A DNA stretch of 11,905 bases from assembly GCA_902796045.1 (NCBI GenBank), contig CADBNQ010000086.1, positions 1 through 11,905 of the forward strand, written 5' to 3'. The DNA is from an uncultured Lachnospiraceae bacterium (GTDB lineage Bacteria > Bacillota > Clostridia > Lachnospirales > Lachnospiraceae). The stretch's first letter is position 1. Each line of letters opens with the position of its first letter. Below the pieces are notes generated by a model. The model worked only from the letters and a program-made list of their open reading frames with translations, was not told where the DNA came from and did not search any database. This document shows, piece by piece, positions 5,757 through 11,905 of the stretch. The position numbers were made by a program, and so were the translations under genes.

Positions 5757-6995
5757 ATGGGAAATACAATCATAGAGAAAATCATCAAAAAGAATACCGG
5801 ATTATCTGAGGTCAAACCCGGCCAGATCGTCACTGTCCACGTTGACAGGGTCATGATCCATGATATATTTATTCCTTTTGTAGCGGATAAGTTCGAAGAG
5901 ATGGGATTTGACAGGCTCTGGGATCCTGATAAAGTGGTTCTGATCTACGATCATCTGGTACCGGCCAGCGCCGTGGAGGATATCCGGCATTTTAAGATCG
6001 GGGATGCCTTTGTTAAAAAATACGGACTGACCCATGTCCACCGAAGCGACGGCATCTGCCACCAGCTGATGACCGAGGCCGGATACGCCGGTCCCGGGGA
6101 CATCGTGTTCGGCACAGATTCCCATACGACAACCTACGGCTGCGTAGGGTGTTTCTCATCGGGGATAGGCTATACTGAGATGGCGTCCATCCTGGGCACC
6201 GGGGAAATGTGGGTTAAGGTACCGGAGACCATCAAAGTCGTGATCAACGGCACTCTTCCTGCCAATGTCAGTGCCAAAGACGTGATCCTCCGCCTGATCG
6301 GAGACCTGCGGGCAGACGGCGCGACCTATAAAGCCCTGGAAATCACCGGATCAGCTGTAGATGCCATGAGTGTGGCTTCCAGAATGACCATATCCAACAT
6401 GGCTGTAGAGGCCGGCGCCAAATGCTGTCTCTTCAGGCCTGATGAAAAAACATGCCAGTACACCGGGACAGACCTTTCCGAGGTCGACTGGATCTACGGA
6501 GATGAAGACGCACAATATTGTCAGCTGATAGAATACCAGGCCGAGGACCTTGTGCCGGTGTGCGCCTGTCCCTCCCAGGTCGACAACATCCACCCGGTCA
6601 GTGATCTTGTAGGTACAAAGCTGGATCAGGTTTTCATCGGTTCCTGCACCAACGGCCGTCTTGAAGATCTGGCCGAAGCCGCCAGGATCTTAGACGGCAG
6701 ACAGACAGCCTGCAAGCTGATCATCACACCGGCCAGCCGGAAGATTTATCTGGAGGCCATAGAAGCAGGCTACATGGAAATCCTGGCCAGGGCAGGCGCC
6801 ATCATCACCCAGCCCGGATGCGGCCTGTGCTGCGGACGCGCCGGCGGTATCCTCACAGATGGGGAAACGGTCCTTGCCACTAACAACAGGAACTTCCTCG
6901 GCAGGATGGGTACCTCAAAGGTAGGCATCTATCTAGGATCACCAGCCACAGCAGCTATATCAGCCATCTATGGAGAGATCAGAGAACCGTTATAA
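5757..6995 (+). CDS. Aconitase-family dehydratase large subunit 2 (LeuC/DmdA-like)
   Basis: A 412-residue catalytic subunit paired with small subunit 2. Motifs: YDHLVPA (64-70), SDGICHQLM, GTDSHTTTYGCVGCFSSGIG (119-138), canonical GSCTNGR (295-301) with cluster Cys 297, and CGLCCG (355-360) supplying the other two ligands. It shares the frame of large subunit 1 from IIEKII..GLSEVKPG through the C-terminal GRMG..K..IYLGSPATAA block, yet its metal-site and substrate-loop residues differ, so the two enzymes probably have different substrates or successive steps. AGGAGGGG ends 6 bases before the ATG. Neither leuA nor leuB is near, which argues against plain leucine synthesis. The gene is the last of its operon and is followed directly by a long inverted repeat. 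Confidence 0.88.
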   Translation: MGNTIIEKIIKKNTGLSEVKPGQIVTVHVDRVMIHDIFIPFVADKFEEMGFDRLWDPDKVVLIYDHLVPASAVEDIRHFKIGDAFVKKYGLTHVHRSDGICHQLMTEAGYAGPGDIVFGTDSHTTTYGCVGCFSSGIGYTEMASILGTGEMWVKVPETIKVVINGTLPANVSAKDVILRLIGDLRADGATYKALEITGSAVDAMSVASRMTISNMAVEAGAKCCLFRPDEKTCQYTGTDLSEVDWIYGDEDAQYCQLIEYQAEDLVPVCACPSQVDNIHPVSDLVGTKLDQVFIGSCTNGRLEDLAEAARILDGRQTACKLIITPASRKIYLEAIEAGYMEILARAGAIITQPGCGLCCGRAGGILTDGETVLATNNRNFLGRMGTSKVGIYLGSPATAAISAIYGEIREPL

Positions 6996-7064
6996 ATGAA
7001 AGGGCCTCCAGCTTATAAAGTCAGACCGGTTGCGTTTACTTTATAAGCTGGAGGCTCCTTTCAT
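6996..7064. terminator. Long inverted repeat between convergent genes, probable bidirectional terminator
   Basis: Arms 6996-7020 and 7039-7064 pair over 25 bases with a single extra T in the right arm; the loop is 18 bases (7021-7038). The left arm starts ATGAAAGGGCCTCCAGC. It begins one base after the stop of large subunit 2 and lies 75 bases past the convergent glutaredoxin stop, where a shared terminator would sit. There is no T-tract after either arm, so it may instead act as an RNA 3'-end stabiliser or be a small palindromic repeat element. Confidence 0.6.
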
Positions 7065-7139
7065 AAGAGGGATTCATCATAATCCCATCCATTTCAGTCG
7101 GTCCCTATTGGTTTTCTACAGGCCCGAAGCAGTGATGTG

Positions 7140-7379
7140 TCAGGTCTGCGGATGTGCTTTCAGCCATTCGATAATGTCACTGCTTTCGTACAGTGGGCGC
7201 TCGTCTATAAAGAGACAGGGCACCTGTTCTTTTCCACCCACCATATTCAGGTAGAGACGGTCCGCCTCGCTCTTGCGGATATCATGAAACTCGACATCGG
7301 TCCTGCCGCTCTCTTTGATGTAGGCAATCACCCTTCTGCAATACGGACAGGTCTCAAACATATAAAGCTTTAATACCAT
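7140..7379 (-). CDS. Glutaredoxin family protein
   Basis: A 79-residue single thioredoxin-fold domain. The dithiol site CPYC is at 11-14 after the first strand (KLYMFET), the cis-proline is in QVP at 52-54, and ESSDII (65-70) matches the helix that in glutaredoxins and glutathione transferases binds the thiol co-substrate. This is the classic dithiol glutaredoxin site, so reduction of protein disulfides or mixed disulfides in the cytoplasm is expected; the in vivo thiol is unknown, as many clostridia lack glutathione. A cysteine right after the cis-proline (55) is slightly unusual. AAGGGGA sits 8 bases before the ATG. It is alone between two hairpins and is probably its own transcript. Confidence 0.85.
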   Translation of the reverse strand: MVLKLYMFETCPYCRRVIAYIKESGRTDVEFHDIRKSEADRLYLNMVGGKEQVPCLFIDERPLYESSDIIEWLKAHPQT

Positions 7380-7427
7380 AATCTTTCCCCTTTCACTATA
7401 TATCTGATTATTTAATACACATGCACA

Positions 7428-7453
7428 TACGCGGGGGCTAAAACCCCCGCGTA
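7428..7453. terminator. Perfect GC-rich hairpin, candidate terminator
   Basis: TACGCGGGGG (7428-7437) and CCCCCGCGTA (7444-7453) form a 10-base-pair perfect stem with loop CTAAAA. It lies 112 bases past the stop of the secreted PepSY-like gene and upstream of the glutaredoxin gene, both on the minus strand. The flanks are A/T-rich but lack a clean T-run, so termination is likely but not certain. Confidence 0.5.
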
Positions 7454-7565
7454 GATGGCTTTATAGGGATATCATATCATATTCAGAGGGAAATAGATAT
7501 CCGTTTTCGTTTTTATTCCTGTTCTTCTTCGGTAAGCTGTATTCTGATCATTTCGATGATCTGGG

Positions 7566-7940
7566 TCAGTCCCGCTCTTTTTCCCTGTGCAGGATCTTTC
7601 CGCTGCCTCTTGCTATTTCGTACTCAAAATCGTAATAGCCTTTTCCGTCACCGGTCTTTGCCTCAAAGTTGACCTCCCAGACTTTCTTTCCTTTATACTT
7701 GTCTTTTTCGATCTCCATATCCCGGATAGTTGATTTATCAATATTGTAATTCTTTTTTGCGTTATTGATGGCTGTCTTTTTTGCCTTTTTCTTGCTGATG
7801 CTCTTGCTTTTTGATTTGGCATATGTCTCCAGGGTCATTACGGATGTCTGAGCTGCACCAGCCGGTACTGCAGCAGGAAGGATGTTCGCGGCCATGAGTA
7901 CAAGGGCCAGAACCAATGTGATCATTTTTCTTCTTTTCAT
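7566..7940 (-). CDS. Secreted lysine-rich PepSY-like protein
   Basis: A 124-residue protein with a signal peptide: basic MKRRK, a hydrophobic stretch ITLVLALVLMAANILPAAV, and a likely cut after AGA near residue 30. The mature part opens with a very lysine/serine-rich segment (about 42-62), then a region ending in KVWEVNFEAKTGDGKGYYDF and YEIARGSGKIL that matches the strand-turn-strand end of a PepSY domain, where a residue pair such as GKIL closes the fold. PepSY domains are known from M4 peptidase propeptides and as extracytoplasmic binding or inhibitory modules. I chose ATG 7938-7940: AAAGGAGA is 7 bases upstream, whereas the longer frame to 8042 has no signal-like start. It follows the membrane PepSY gene by 101 bases and may share its transcript. 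Confidence 0.75.
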   Translation of the reverse strand: MKRRKMITLVLALVLMAANILPAAVPAGAAQTSVMTLETYAKSKSKSISKKKAKKTAINNAKKNYNIDKSTIRDMEIEKDKYKGKKVWEVNFEAKTGDGKGYYDFEYEIARGSGKILHREKERD

Positions 7941-8041
7941 AGTCGTTCTCCTTTCTTGACAACTTGCTGATCTGTTTTTGTTTACAATCCCATCATACAC
8001 GATTCCCGTGAACTGAAGATGAGGGCAAAATGAATTTTTCA

Positions 8042-8410
8042 TTAATAATCCACTTCCCAGTCAAGTATGGTTCCTGTCGTTGCATCTATCTCAAATCTGT
8101 AGATATTTTTCCCCATGACAGCCATGCCTTTATACTGAGAAATCCCATGCAGGCTCTCATAGTCCAGCCTTATGATATTCTCCCTGCCTGCCCCGGGTAT
8201 CCTGCCAAGGACCAGATCAACAATCTCGTCTTCTTCCAGCTCTGATTCCTGGGTATCCTCCTTTCCGGAGGTCGAGGATGCATTGCCAAACAGCCAGGGC
8301 ATCTCGAAGCCGGAAGAAAACAGTACTTTTCTATGCTGGATGGCCATCATGATCAGCACTGTGATCAGCACTGTGACGATAGTGTGGATGATCAATCCTT
8401 TATGCTTCAT
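8042..8410 (-). CDS. Membrane-anchored PepSY domain protein
   Basis: A 122-residue protein with an uncleaved N-terminal membrane segment (about 6-24), a short acidic linker (KEDTQESELEEDE, 50-62), and a PepSY-type domain covering the rest: an amphipathic helix (EIVDLVLGRIPGA), then strands with NIYRFEIDATTGTILDWEVD at the end, the typical PepSY finish. The domain should lie outside the membrane. The ATG lies inside the kinase gene (11-base overlap), with AAAGGAGTG 7 bases upstream, so translation is coupled to the sensor kinase. The pairing suggests a role as an accessory that tunes or reports to the sensor, which is inference from context. Confidence 0.8.
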   Translation of the reverse strand: MKHKGLIIHTIVTVLITVLIMMAIQHRKVLFSSGFEMPWLFGNASSTSGKEDTQESELEEDEIVDLVLGRIPGAGRENIIRLDYESLHGISQYKGMAVMGKNIYRFEIDATTGTILDWEVDY

Positions 8411-9764
8411 GAGAACACTCCTTTACTGGGAACATCACCATAAAACAGCTTCCCTTGCCCAGTGTGCTTTCCAGACTGACCCATCCGCCGTGATATCCTG
8501 CGATCATTTTCACGATCGATAATCCCAGGCCGGAAGATCCGCCGCCGGTACGTGACTCGTTTACGGTATAGAAACGATCAAATATCTTCTGCTGGTGTTC
8601 TTGCGGGATGCCAGGCCCGTCATCCTTTACAGACAGGGTGATGACATCCTCTGTGACAGAGAGGGAAAGCGCAATATGGCCGTCCGGGTGTTTACCGTAT
8701 TTGCGGGCATTGGTGATCAGGTTAATAGGAATCTGCATCAGAAGTGTCTCGTCACCCTCAATGATAATATCCGGTGTGATGTCTCTGGAAAGGGTGATCT
8801 GCTCTGAAAGGAGCTCCTCCTCCTGCTGGTCTGCCACCATATGGCAGAGCATGGACAGGTCCACAGGCTCTGACTGCAGAGAAAGTCTGCCGGCATCTCC
8901 CCTAGACAAAAGAAGCAGGGTGCTGACCAGGGTCGACATGGAAGAAGCATTCCTTCTGATCACAACCAATGCCTCCTCCTGATAGGAGCTGTCCTGAGCG
9001 GCATAATCACATTGAGCCAGGATGACAGACAGGGGCGTCTTCAGCTCATGAGAGACATCTGAGGTAAAGCGTTTCTCCCTTTCCTGCTGTTCACTCAGCC
9101 TGTCAAACATCTGGTTAAACTCCTCTGTCAGCATACCGATCTCATCAGCCTGGGAGTTTGAAGGAATGTGGTGAACAGACTCCTGATCGTTGCTGACCTT
9201 CTGCACCATGCTGATCAGAGATCTGACAGGGGAAAATGCCTGCTTGCTGATCAGATAACCTCCTGTGATGGAAAGAATGACCAGGAATATCAGGACTGCC
9301 ATCATATAGGGAAAAAAGATCCGGCTGTCTCCATAGACACTCTTGCTGCTCTTCATTCCCCGCACCCAGATGGTCTGATCGTCCACCTTAATCTGGTTAT
9401 CATACAGGAACCACCGTTTCCTGTTATCGTCAAAACAGCGCTGGAATCCCTTATCCCTGAAAGCAGGCCAGGCTGAGATCCGGGGTGGCCGTCGTCCTTC
9501 GATCAGATCACCATTTTCATCATAGACACTGAGATAGATATCGTCTTTATAGAAAGACATGTAGGAGCTGATCGCATAGGTAGTGCCCTCTTCCAGGATG
9601 AATTCACCTGCCTCTGACACAGTCTCTCCAAGGCTGGTCCTCGCTTCTGCCTCCGCCTGGCTGCTTTCAAATTCAAACTGCAGCAGGCTGAAGCCGGCCA
9701 TGATGATCAGGATAAAAGCAGCGTACCAGCAGGTAATCCTGAAGACAATAGAAGTCTTTTTCAT
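8400..9764 (-). CDS. Two-component sensor histidine kinase
   Basis: A 454-residue membrane kinase. Order: TM1 about 9-29, an extracytoplasmic sensor region about 30-149, TM2 about 150-172, a HAMP linker about 174-228, a HisKA domain with phospho-acceptor His 239 in SDVSHELKTPLSVI, and an HATPase_c domain with N box NLITNARKYG (348-357), G1 DDGPGIP (381-387), F box IFDRFY and G2 GLGLSI (412-417). All catalytic motifs are intact. It should phosphorylate the OmpR-type regulator encoded 15 bases upstream. The ATG at 9762-9764 is preceded by an AAGGGCGGG stretch that is a weaker ribosome site than its neighbours have. No ligand can be read from the sensor region, which is rich in acidic and aromatic residues. 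The 3' end overlaps the PepSY gene. Confidence 0.93.
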   Translation of the reverse strand: MKKTSIVFRITCWYAAFILIIMAGFSLLQFEFESSQAEAEARTSLGETVSEAGEFILEEGTTYAISSYMSFYKDDIYLSVYDENGDLIEGRRPPRISAWPAFRDKGFQRCFDDNRKRWFLYDNQIKVDDQTIWVRGMKSSKSVYGDSRIFFPYMMAVLIFLVILSITGGYLISKQAFSPVRSLISMVQKVSNDQESVHHIPSNSQADEIGMLTEEFNQMFDRLSEQQEREKRFTSDVSHELKTPLSVILAQCDYAAQDSSYQEEALVVIRRNASSMSTLVSTLLLLSRGDAGRLSLQSEPVDLSMLCHMVADQQEEELLSEQITLSRDITPDIIIEGDETLLMQIPINLITNARKYGKHPDGHIALSLSVTEDVITLSVKDDGPGIPQEHQQKIFDRFYTVNESRTGGGSSGLGLSIVKMIAGYHGGWVSLESTLGKGSCFMVMFPVKECSHEA

Positions 9765-9779
9765 TTCACACCCGCCCTT

Positions 9780-10445
9780 TTATCTGCACATATAACCGAC
9801 ACCCTTGACCGTGTTGATGATCTTGTGGTCAAAGCCCTGGTCTATCTTTTTCCTGAGCTGATATACATGGACATCGATCACATTGGAGGCTCCCTCATAA
9901 TCATAGTTCCATATATGATTACAGATCTTGTCCCTGGATAAAGCTTTACCCTGATGGGTCAGCAGATATTCCAGGATATCGAATTCTCTGGCGGTCAGAG
10001 AAATGGCTTTTCCATCTCTTGTGACTTCTCTTGAGGCTGTATTCATGATAAGATCCGCGCAATGGATCTCACTGCTGGCCCTCTCTCCCCCTCTGCGGAT
10101 CAGAGCCCGGAGCCTTGCCAGCAGTTCATCAAAATCAAAAGGCTTGACCAGATAATCATCGGCACCGGCGTCCAGGCCGGCCACACGCTCCTCCACGGAG
10201 GATAATGCCGTCAGCAGCAAAACAGGAGTTGTATCGCCGCTTTTACGAAGCTTTCTCAAAATCCCAAGCCCCGTGATACCCGGCAGCATAATATCCAGAA
10301 GGATGGCATCGTACTCGGCACAGGCCAGATATGAAAGTGCCTCATCTCCTGTCAGGCAGGAATCGACACTGTAGTGCTCGCTCTTTAACTTCCTCACTAT
10401 GATCTCATTCAGATCAGGCTGGTCTTCAACAACAAGTATTCTCAT
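9780..10445 (-). CDS. OmpR-family response regulator
   Basis: A 221-residue transcription factor. The receiver domain (1-115) has acidic pair Glu7-Asp8, phospho-acceptor Asp 51 in LLDIMLPG, Thr 79 and Lys 101 in KPFDF. The C-terminal winged helix (about 130-221) has SLTAREFDILEYLL and SNVIDVHVYQLRKKID, the usual recognition-helix region, and ends with VKGVGYMCR. Phosphorylated by the next-door kinase, it should bind direct repeats at target promoters, possibly including its own. I chose ATG 10443-10445 because AAAGGTG lies 7 bases upstream and MRILVVED is the standard opening; a GTG three codons earlier overlaps that site. It leads the operon RR-kinase-PepSY(-PepSY) and is preceded by a leader of about 200 bases rich in hairpins. 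Confidence 0.93.
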   Translation of the reverse strand: MRILVVEDQPDLNEIIVRKLKSEHYSVDSCLTGDEALSYLACAEYDAILLDIMLPGITGLGILRKLRKSGDTTPVLLLTALSSVEERVAGLDAGADDYLVKPFDFDELLARLRALIRRGGERASSEIHCADLIMNTASREVTRDGKAISLTAREFDILEYLLTHQGKALSRDKICNHIWNYDYEGASNVIDVHVYQLRKKIDQGFDHKIINTVKGVGYMCR

Positions 10446-10582
10446 AGCACTCACCTTTTTTTAGATAGATATAGACAGGGACTTTATTATTCAAGTCCGG
10501 CCCATGCCGGACTTGCGCCGGGCTGCGCGTCAGCTCTGCTGACACTTTCCTTTGCGCAGCCCTGGCATCCGCCGGAGGCTGG

Positions 10583-10658
10583 TCAGAAGAGGATTAGACC
10601 CCTCCTGAGTTTATTGAACTTCCACCCTCCAAAAGAGGAGAGGGGCATCCTCTTCTGA
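10583..10658 (-). promoter_or_regulatory. Long stem in the 5' leader of the regulator mRNA
   Basis: TCAGAAGAGGAT (10583-10594) and ATCCTCTTCTGA (10647-10658) are perfect 12-base complements. Just inside, CCCCTCCT pairs imperfectly with AGGAGAGGGG, extending the stem. The outer arm begins immediately at the inferred transcription start, so the mRNA would open with this hairpin. A role in attenuation, stability or regulator binding is open. Confidence 0.5.
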
Positions 10659-10666
10659 GTATACCA
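10658..10666 (-). promoter_or_regulatory. Extended -10 promoter for the regulator-kinase-PepSY operon
   Basis: The minus strand reads TGGTATACT: TATACT matches TATAAT at 5 of 6 and is preceded by TGn. No strong -35 is present. The upstream side has a TTCAT-A-TTCAT direct repeat that could bind the regulator itself. The inferred start near 10651 leaves a leader of roughly 205 bases. Confidence 0.5.
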
Positions 10667-10724
10667 GATGAATATGAAGAAAAGATTAACAAATCACCGC
10701 ACGGCAGCGCAGCTGCCTTCCTAT

Positions 10725-10780
10725 AAAGAAAAACAACCGACAGGATTCCACGCAAACAATACATGAAATCCTGCCGGTTG
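10725..10780 (-). terminator. Rho-independent terminator of the FGGY kinase gene
   Basis: Read on the minus strand, CAACCGGCAGGATT (10780-10767) pairs with AATCCTGTCGGTTG (10747-10734), 14 base pairs including one G-U, with a 19-base loop, and is followed directly by TTTTTCTTT. The U-tract falls on the minus strand only, so it ends transcription of the sugar kinase gene, whose stop is about 90 bases upstream. Confidence 0.85.
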
Positions 10781-10808
10781 GGGAGGGCTGTCCTGCGACA
10801 GCCCTCCC
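10781..10808. repeat. 12-base-pair perfect hairpin
   Basis: GGGAGGGCTGTC (10781-10792), loop CTGC, and GACAGCCCTCCC (10797-10808) form a perfect stem with no T-run on either side. It touches the terminator stem at 10780 and is separated by 8 bases from another 9-base-pair stem (10817-10825 with 10837-10845). These may be mRNA 3'-end structures for the kinase transcript. Confidence 0.65.
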
Positions 10809-10872
10809 TGTCATACCTGCCGCCTCACGCCAGGCAAGGCGGCAGATCCCCTAAGTCCTAAATATACTATGA

Positions 10873-11905
10873 TCAGCTGTTGTGCTCTACAGTTTTATGT
10901 ACGATATCTCTCATCTGCGGCCATGTCTCCATGTAGCGCTCCAGATAGAACTGATATTTCTTATGAGCTTCCATATCAGGTGTGAATGTCTTGTCGACAC
11001 GTACCAGTGTATCAGCTGCTTCTGCAAAATCTTTGAATAATCCTGCACCTACGCTGGCGATGATGGCATCACCCAGGCAGCCTGCGCTCTGGTTCTCAAC
11101 TGTCGTATACATGGGAACACCGATGATGTCGCAGTGCATCTGCATCCAGAAATCGGATGTGCAGATACCGCCTGCAGCATAGATCTCTTTTACATTGTAT
11201 CCTGCATCATTCATGCTCTTGATACAGTGAGCAGCACCGTATGCAACACCTTCGTAAACGGCCCTTGCAATGTGAGCTGTGGTAGTTCCAATGGATAATC
11301 CCCAGAAAATGCCACGTGCCTTGGAGTCAGCATAAGGAGCACGGTTGCCCTGGAAATCAGAGTTCATAACAACACCTTCGCATCCGATCGGGATGGCGGA
11401 TGCTTTCTCTGTGATCAGATCATAGATGTTCATCTCACGCTCTGTAGCTTCCTGCAGCCAGGAACCCGGAAGAAGGTTGTTCCTGAACCATGTGAGGATA
11501 GCACCTGAAGAGGTCTGTCCACCTTCAAGAAGGCTGGTTCCTTCATACATACAGTTAGGATAGGTACCATTGACACCATCTTCATGGAAATCTGTCTCGG
11601 AAAGACCCAGCAGACAGCTGGAAGTTCCGCCGATCAGAGTCATGCCGTTTGGATTCACGCCGCCGACACCAAACATGCATGCGTTACAGTCTGCAGTACC
11701 TTCTACAACGATGGTCTTCTCGCTTAAACCAAACTCCTTGGATGCCTCAGGGGTGACCGGTCCGATCACAGCGCCTACAGGAAGGATGTCTGCAGGAACC
11801 TTATCCAGGAAATCAGCGATGCCTACTGCCTCAAGGAGATCCTTGGGATATCCGCCATTCCTGTCATCATAGTTCCAGCGGAAAGCAGCGATTGACTTGC
11901 AAACA
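10873..11905 (-). CDS. FGGY-family carbohydrate kinase, C-terminal part (ribulokinase/xylulokinase-like)
   Basis: The frame is open to the window edge, so 343 C-terminal residues are seen and the N-terminal substrate and ATP loops are missing. FGGY kinases phosphorylate pentoses, pentuloses or related polyols with ATP in the cytoplasm. Visible features: FRWNYDDRNGGYP near the edge, an ATP-phosphate loop LIGGTSSCLLGLS, EGGQTSSGAILTWF, DFQGNRAPYADSKARGIFWG, the adenosine-site block YAAGGICTSDFWMQMHCDII and GCLGDAI. The WNYDDRNGGYP and QGNRAPYAD blocks point to the branch with ribulokinase-like and FGGY/YDR109C-type proteins, but the sugar cannot be named. Proteins of this branch are about 500-550 residues, so around 180 are beyond the window. 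A GTG at 11767-11769 is internal, not the start. Termination is at the hairpin at 10725-10780. It shows no link to the PepSY operon. Confidence 0.85.
   Translation of the reverse strand, partial: VCKSIAAFRWNYDDRNGGYPKDLLEAVGIADFLDKVPADILPVGAVIGPVTPEASKEFGLSEKTIVVEGTADCNACMFGVGGVNPNGMTLIGGTSSCLLGLSETDFHEDGVNGTYPNCMYEGTSLLEGGQTSSGAILTWFRNNLLPGSWLQEATEREMNIYDLITEKASAIPIGCEGVVMNSDFQGNRAPYADSKARGIFWGLSIGTTTAHIARAVYEGVAYGAAHCIKSMNDAGYNVKEIYAAGGICTSDFWMQMHCDIIGVPMYTTVENQSAGCLGDAIIASVGAGLFKDFAEAADTLVRVDKTFTPDMEAHKKYQFYLERYMETWPQMRDIVHKTVEHNS

Larger units (their letters stand above)
10446..10872. other. 427-base non-coding region dense in inverted repeats
   Basis: No gene is supported here. From the regulator side it holds: a hairpin AAGTCCGGC/GCCGGACTT (10493-10501 with 10506-10514); GGGCTGCGC/GCGCAGCCC (10520-10528 with 10554-10562) enclosing GTCAGC/GCTGAC (10529-10534 with 10538-10543); a 12-base pair of arms at 10583-10594 and 10647-10658; a promoter; GGCAGC/GCTGCC (10703-10717); the kinase-gene terminator; a 12-base-pair hairpin at 10781-10808; and a 9-base-pair hairpin at 10817-10845. 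The density is far above that of the other spacers in the window. Confidence 0.75.

Noticed and set aside
3498..6995. Leucine biosynthesis leuCD operon
   Set aside because: Two divergent pairs in reversed subunit order with no leuA or leuB and a PK-like leader gene do not fit; not excluded for one pair.
7467..7502. GGATATC/GATATCC stem followed by a T-rich run on the plus strand
   Set aside because: No plus-strand gene ends nearby; the stem is only 7 base pairs with a 22-base loop.
7513..7625. Open frame past the secreted PepSY gene ending LTEEEQE
   Set aside because: It looks protein-like but has no start or ribosome site and overlaps the PepSY 3' end in another frame; likely chance, a frameshifted tail is less likely.
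1..11905. CRISPR array, tRNA, rRNA, insertion sequence or prophage genes
   Set aside because: No regularly spaced repeats, cloverleaf, rRNA-like block, transposase or integrase frame was seen in either strand.

Overview
The window looks like a chromosomal stretch of a low-to-mid GC Gram-positive anaerobe, most likely a clostridium of the Lachnospiraceae type. The basis is strong AGGAGG-type ribosome binding sites, a pyrophosphate-type phosphofructokinase, a microcompartment shell protein, two-subunit aconitase-family hydro-lyases, PepSY proteins next to an OmpR/histidine kinase pair, and frequent TTG/GTG alternative starts. The genus cannot be fixed from the sequence alone.

Layout. (1) Positions 1-382, minus strand: the N-terminal part of a TrkA-type potassium-uptake regulator, stopped early by an in-frame TGA and probably a pseudogene. 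(2) 532-2164, minus strand: a two-gene operon of a single-domain microcompartment shell protein and a pyrophosphate-type 6-phosphofructokinase, joined by an 8-base overlap. (3) 2165-2387: a divergent control region with a good minus-strand sigma-A promoter, a CcpA/cre-like palindrome, a possible 23-codon leader ORF and a 13-base tandem repeat. (4) 2388-6995, plus strand: a pyruvate-kinase-like protein without the C-terminal allosteric domain, followed closely by small-large-small-large subunits of two paralogous isopropylmalate/dimethylmalate-dehydratase-like enzymes. (5) 6996-7064: a 25-base-pair inverted repeat between convergent units. (6) 7140-7379, minus: a small glutaredoxin. (7) 7566-10445, minus: an OmpR-type response regulator, its sensor kinase, a membrane-anchored PepSY protein overlapping the kinase gene, and a secreted lysine-rich PepSY-like protein. 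(8) 10446-10872: about 430 bases without a gene but dense in hairpins, holding a terminator for the upstream kinase gene and a structured leader for the regulator mRNA. (9) 10873 to the window end, minus: the C-terminal two thirds of an FGGY sugar kinase.

The most interesting part is 532-6995. Two enzymes of lower glycolysis type (pyrophosphate PFK and a PK-like protein) face each other across one control region, one is translationally coupled to a lone shell protein, and the other heads an operon with two complete hydro-lyases that lack leuA/leuB neighbours. I infer an accessory central-carbon or hydroxy-acid module rather than leucine biosynthesis; its substrate is unknown. The PepSY two-component operon is a separate envelope-sensing unit.
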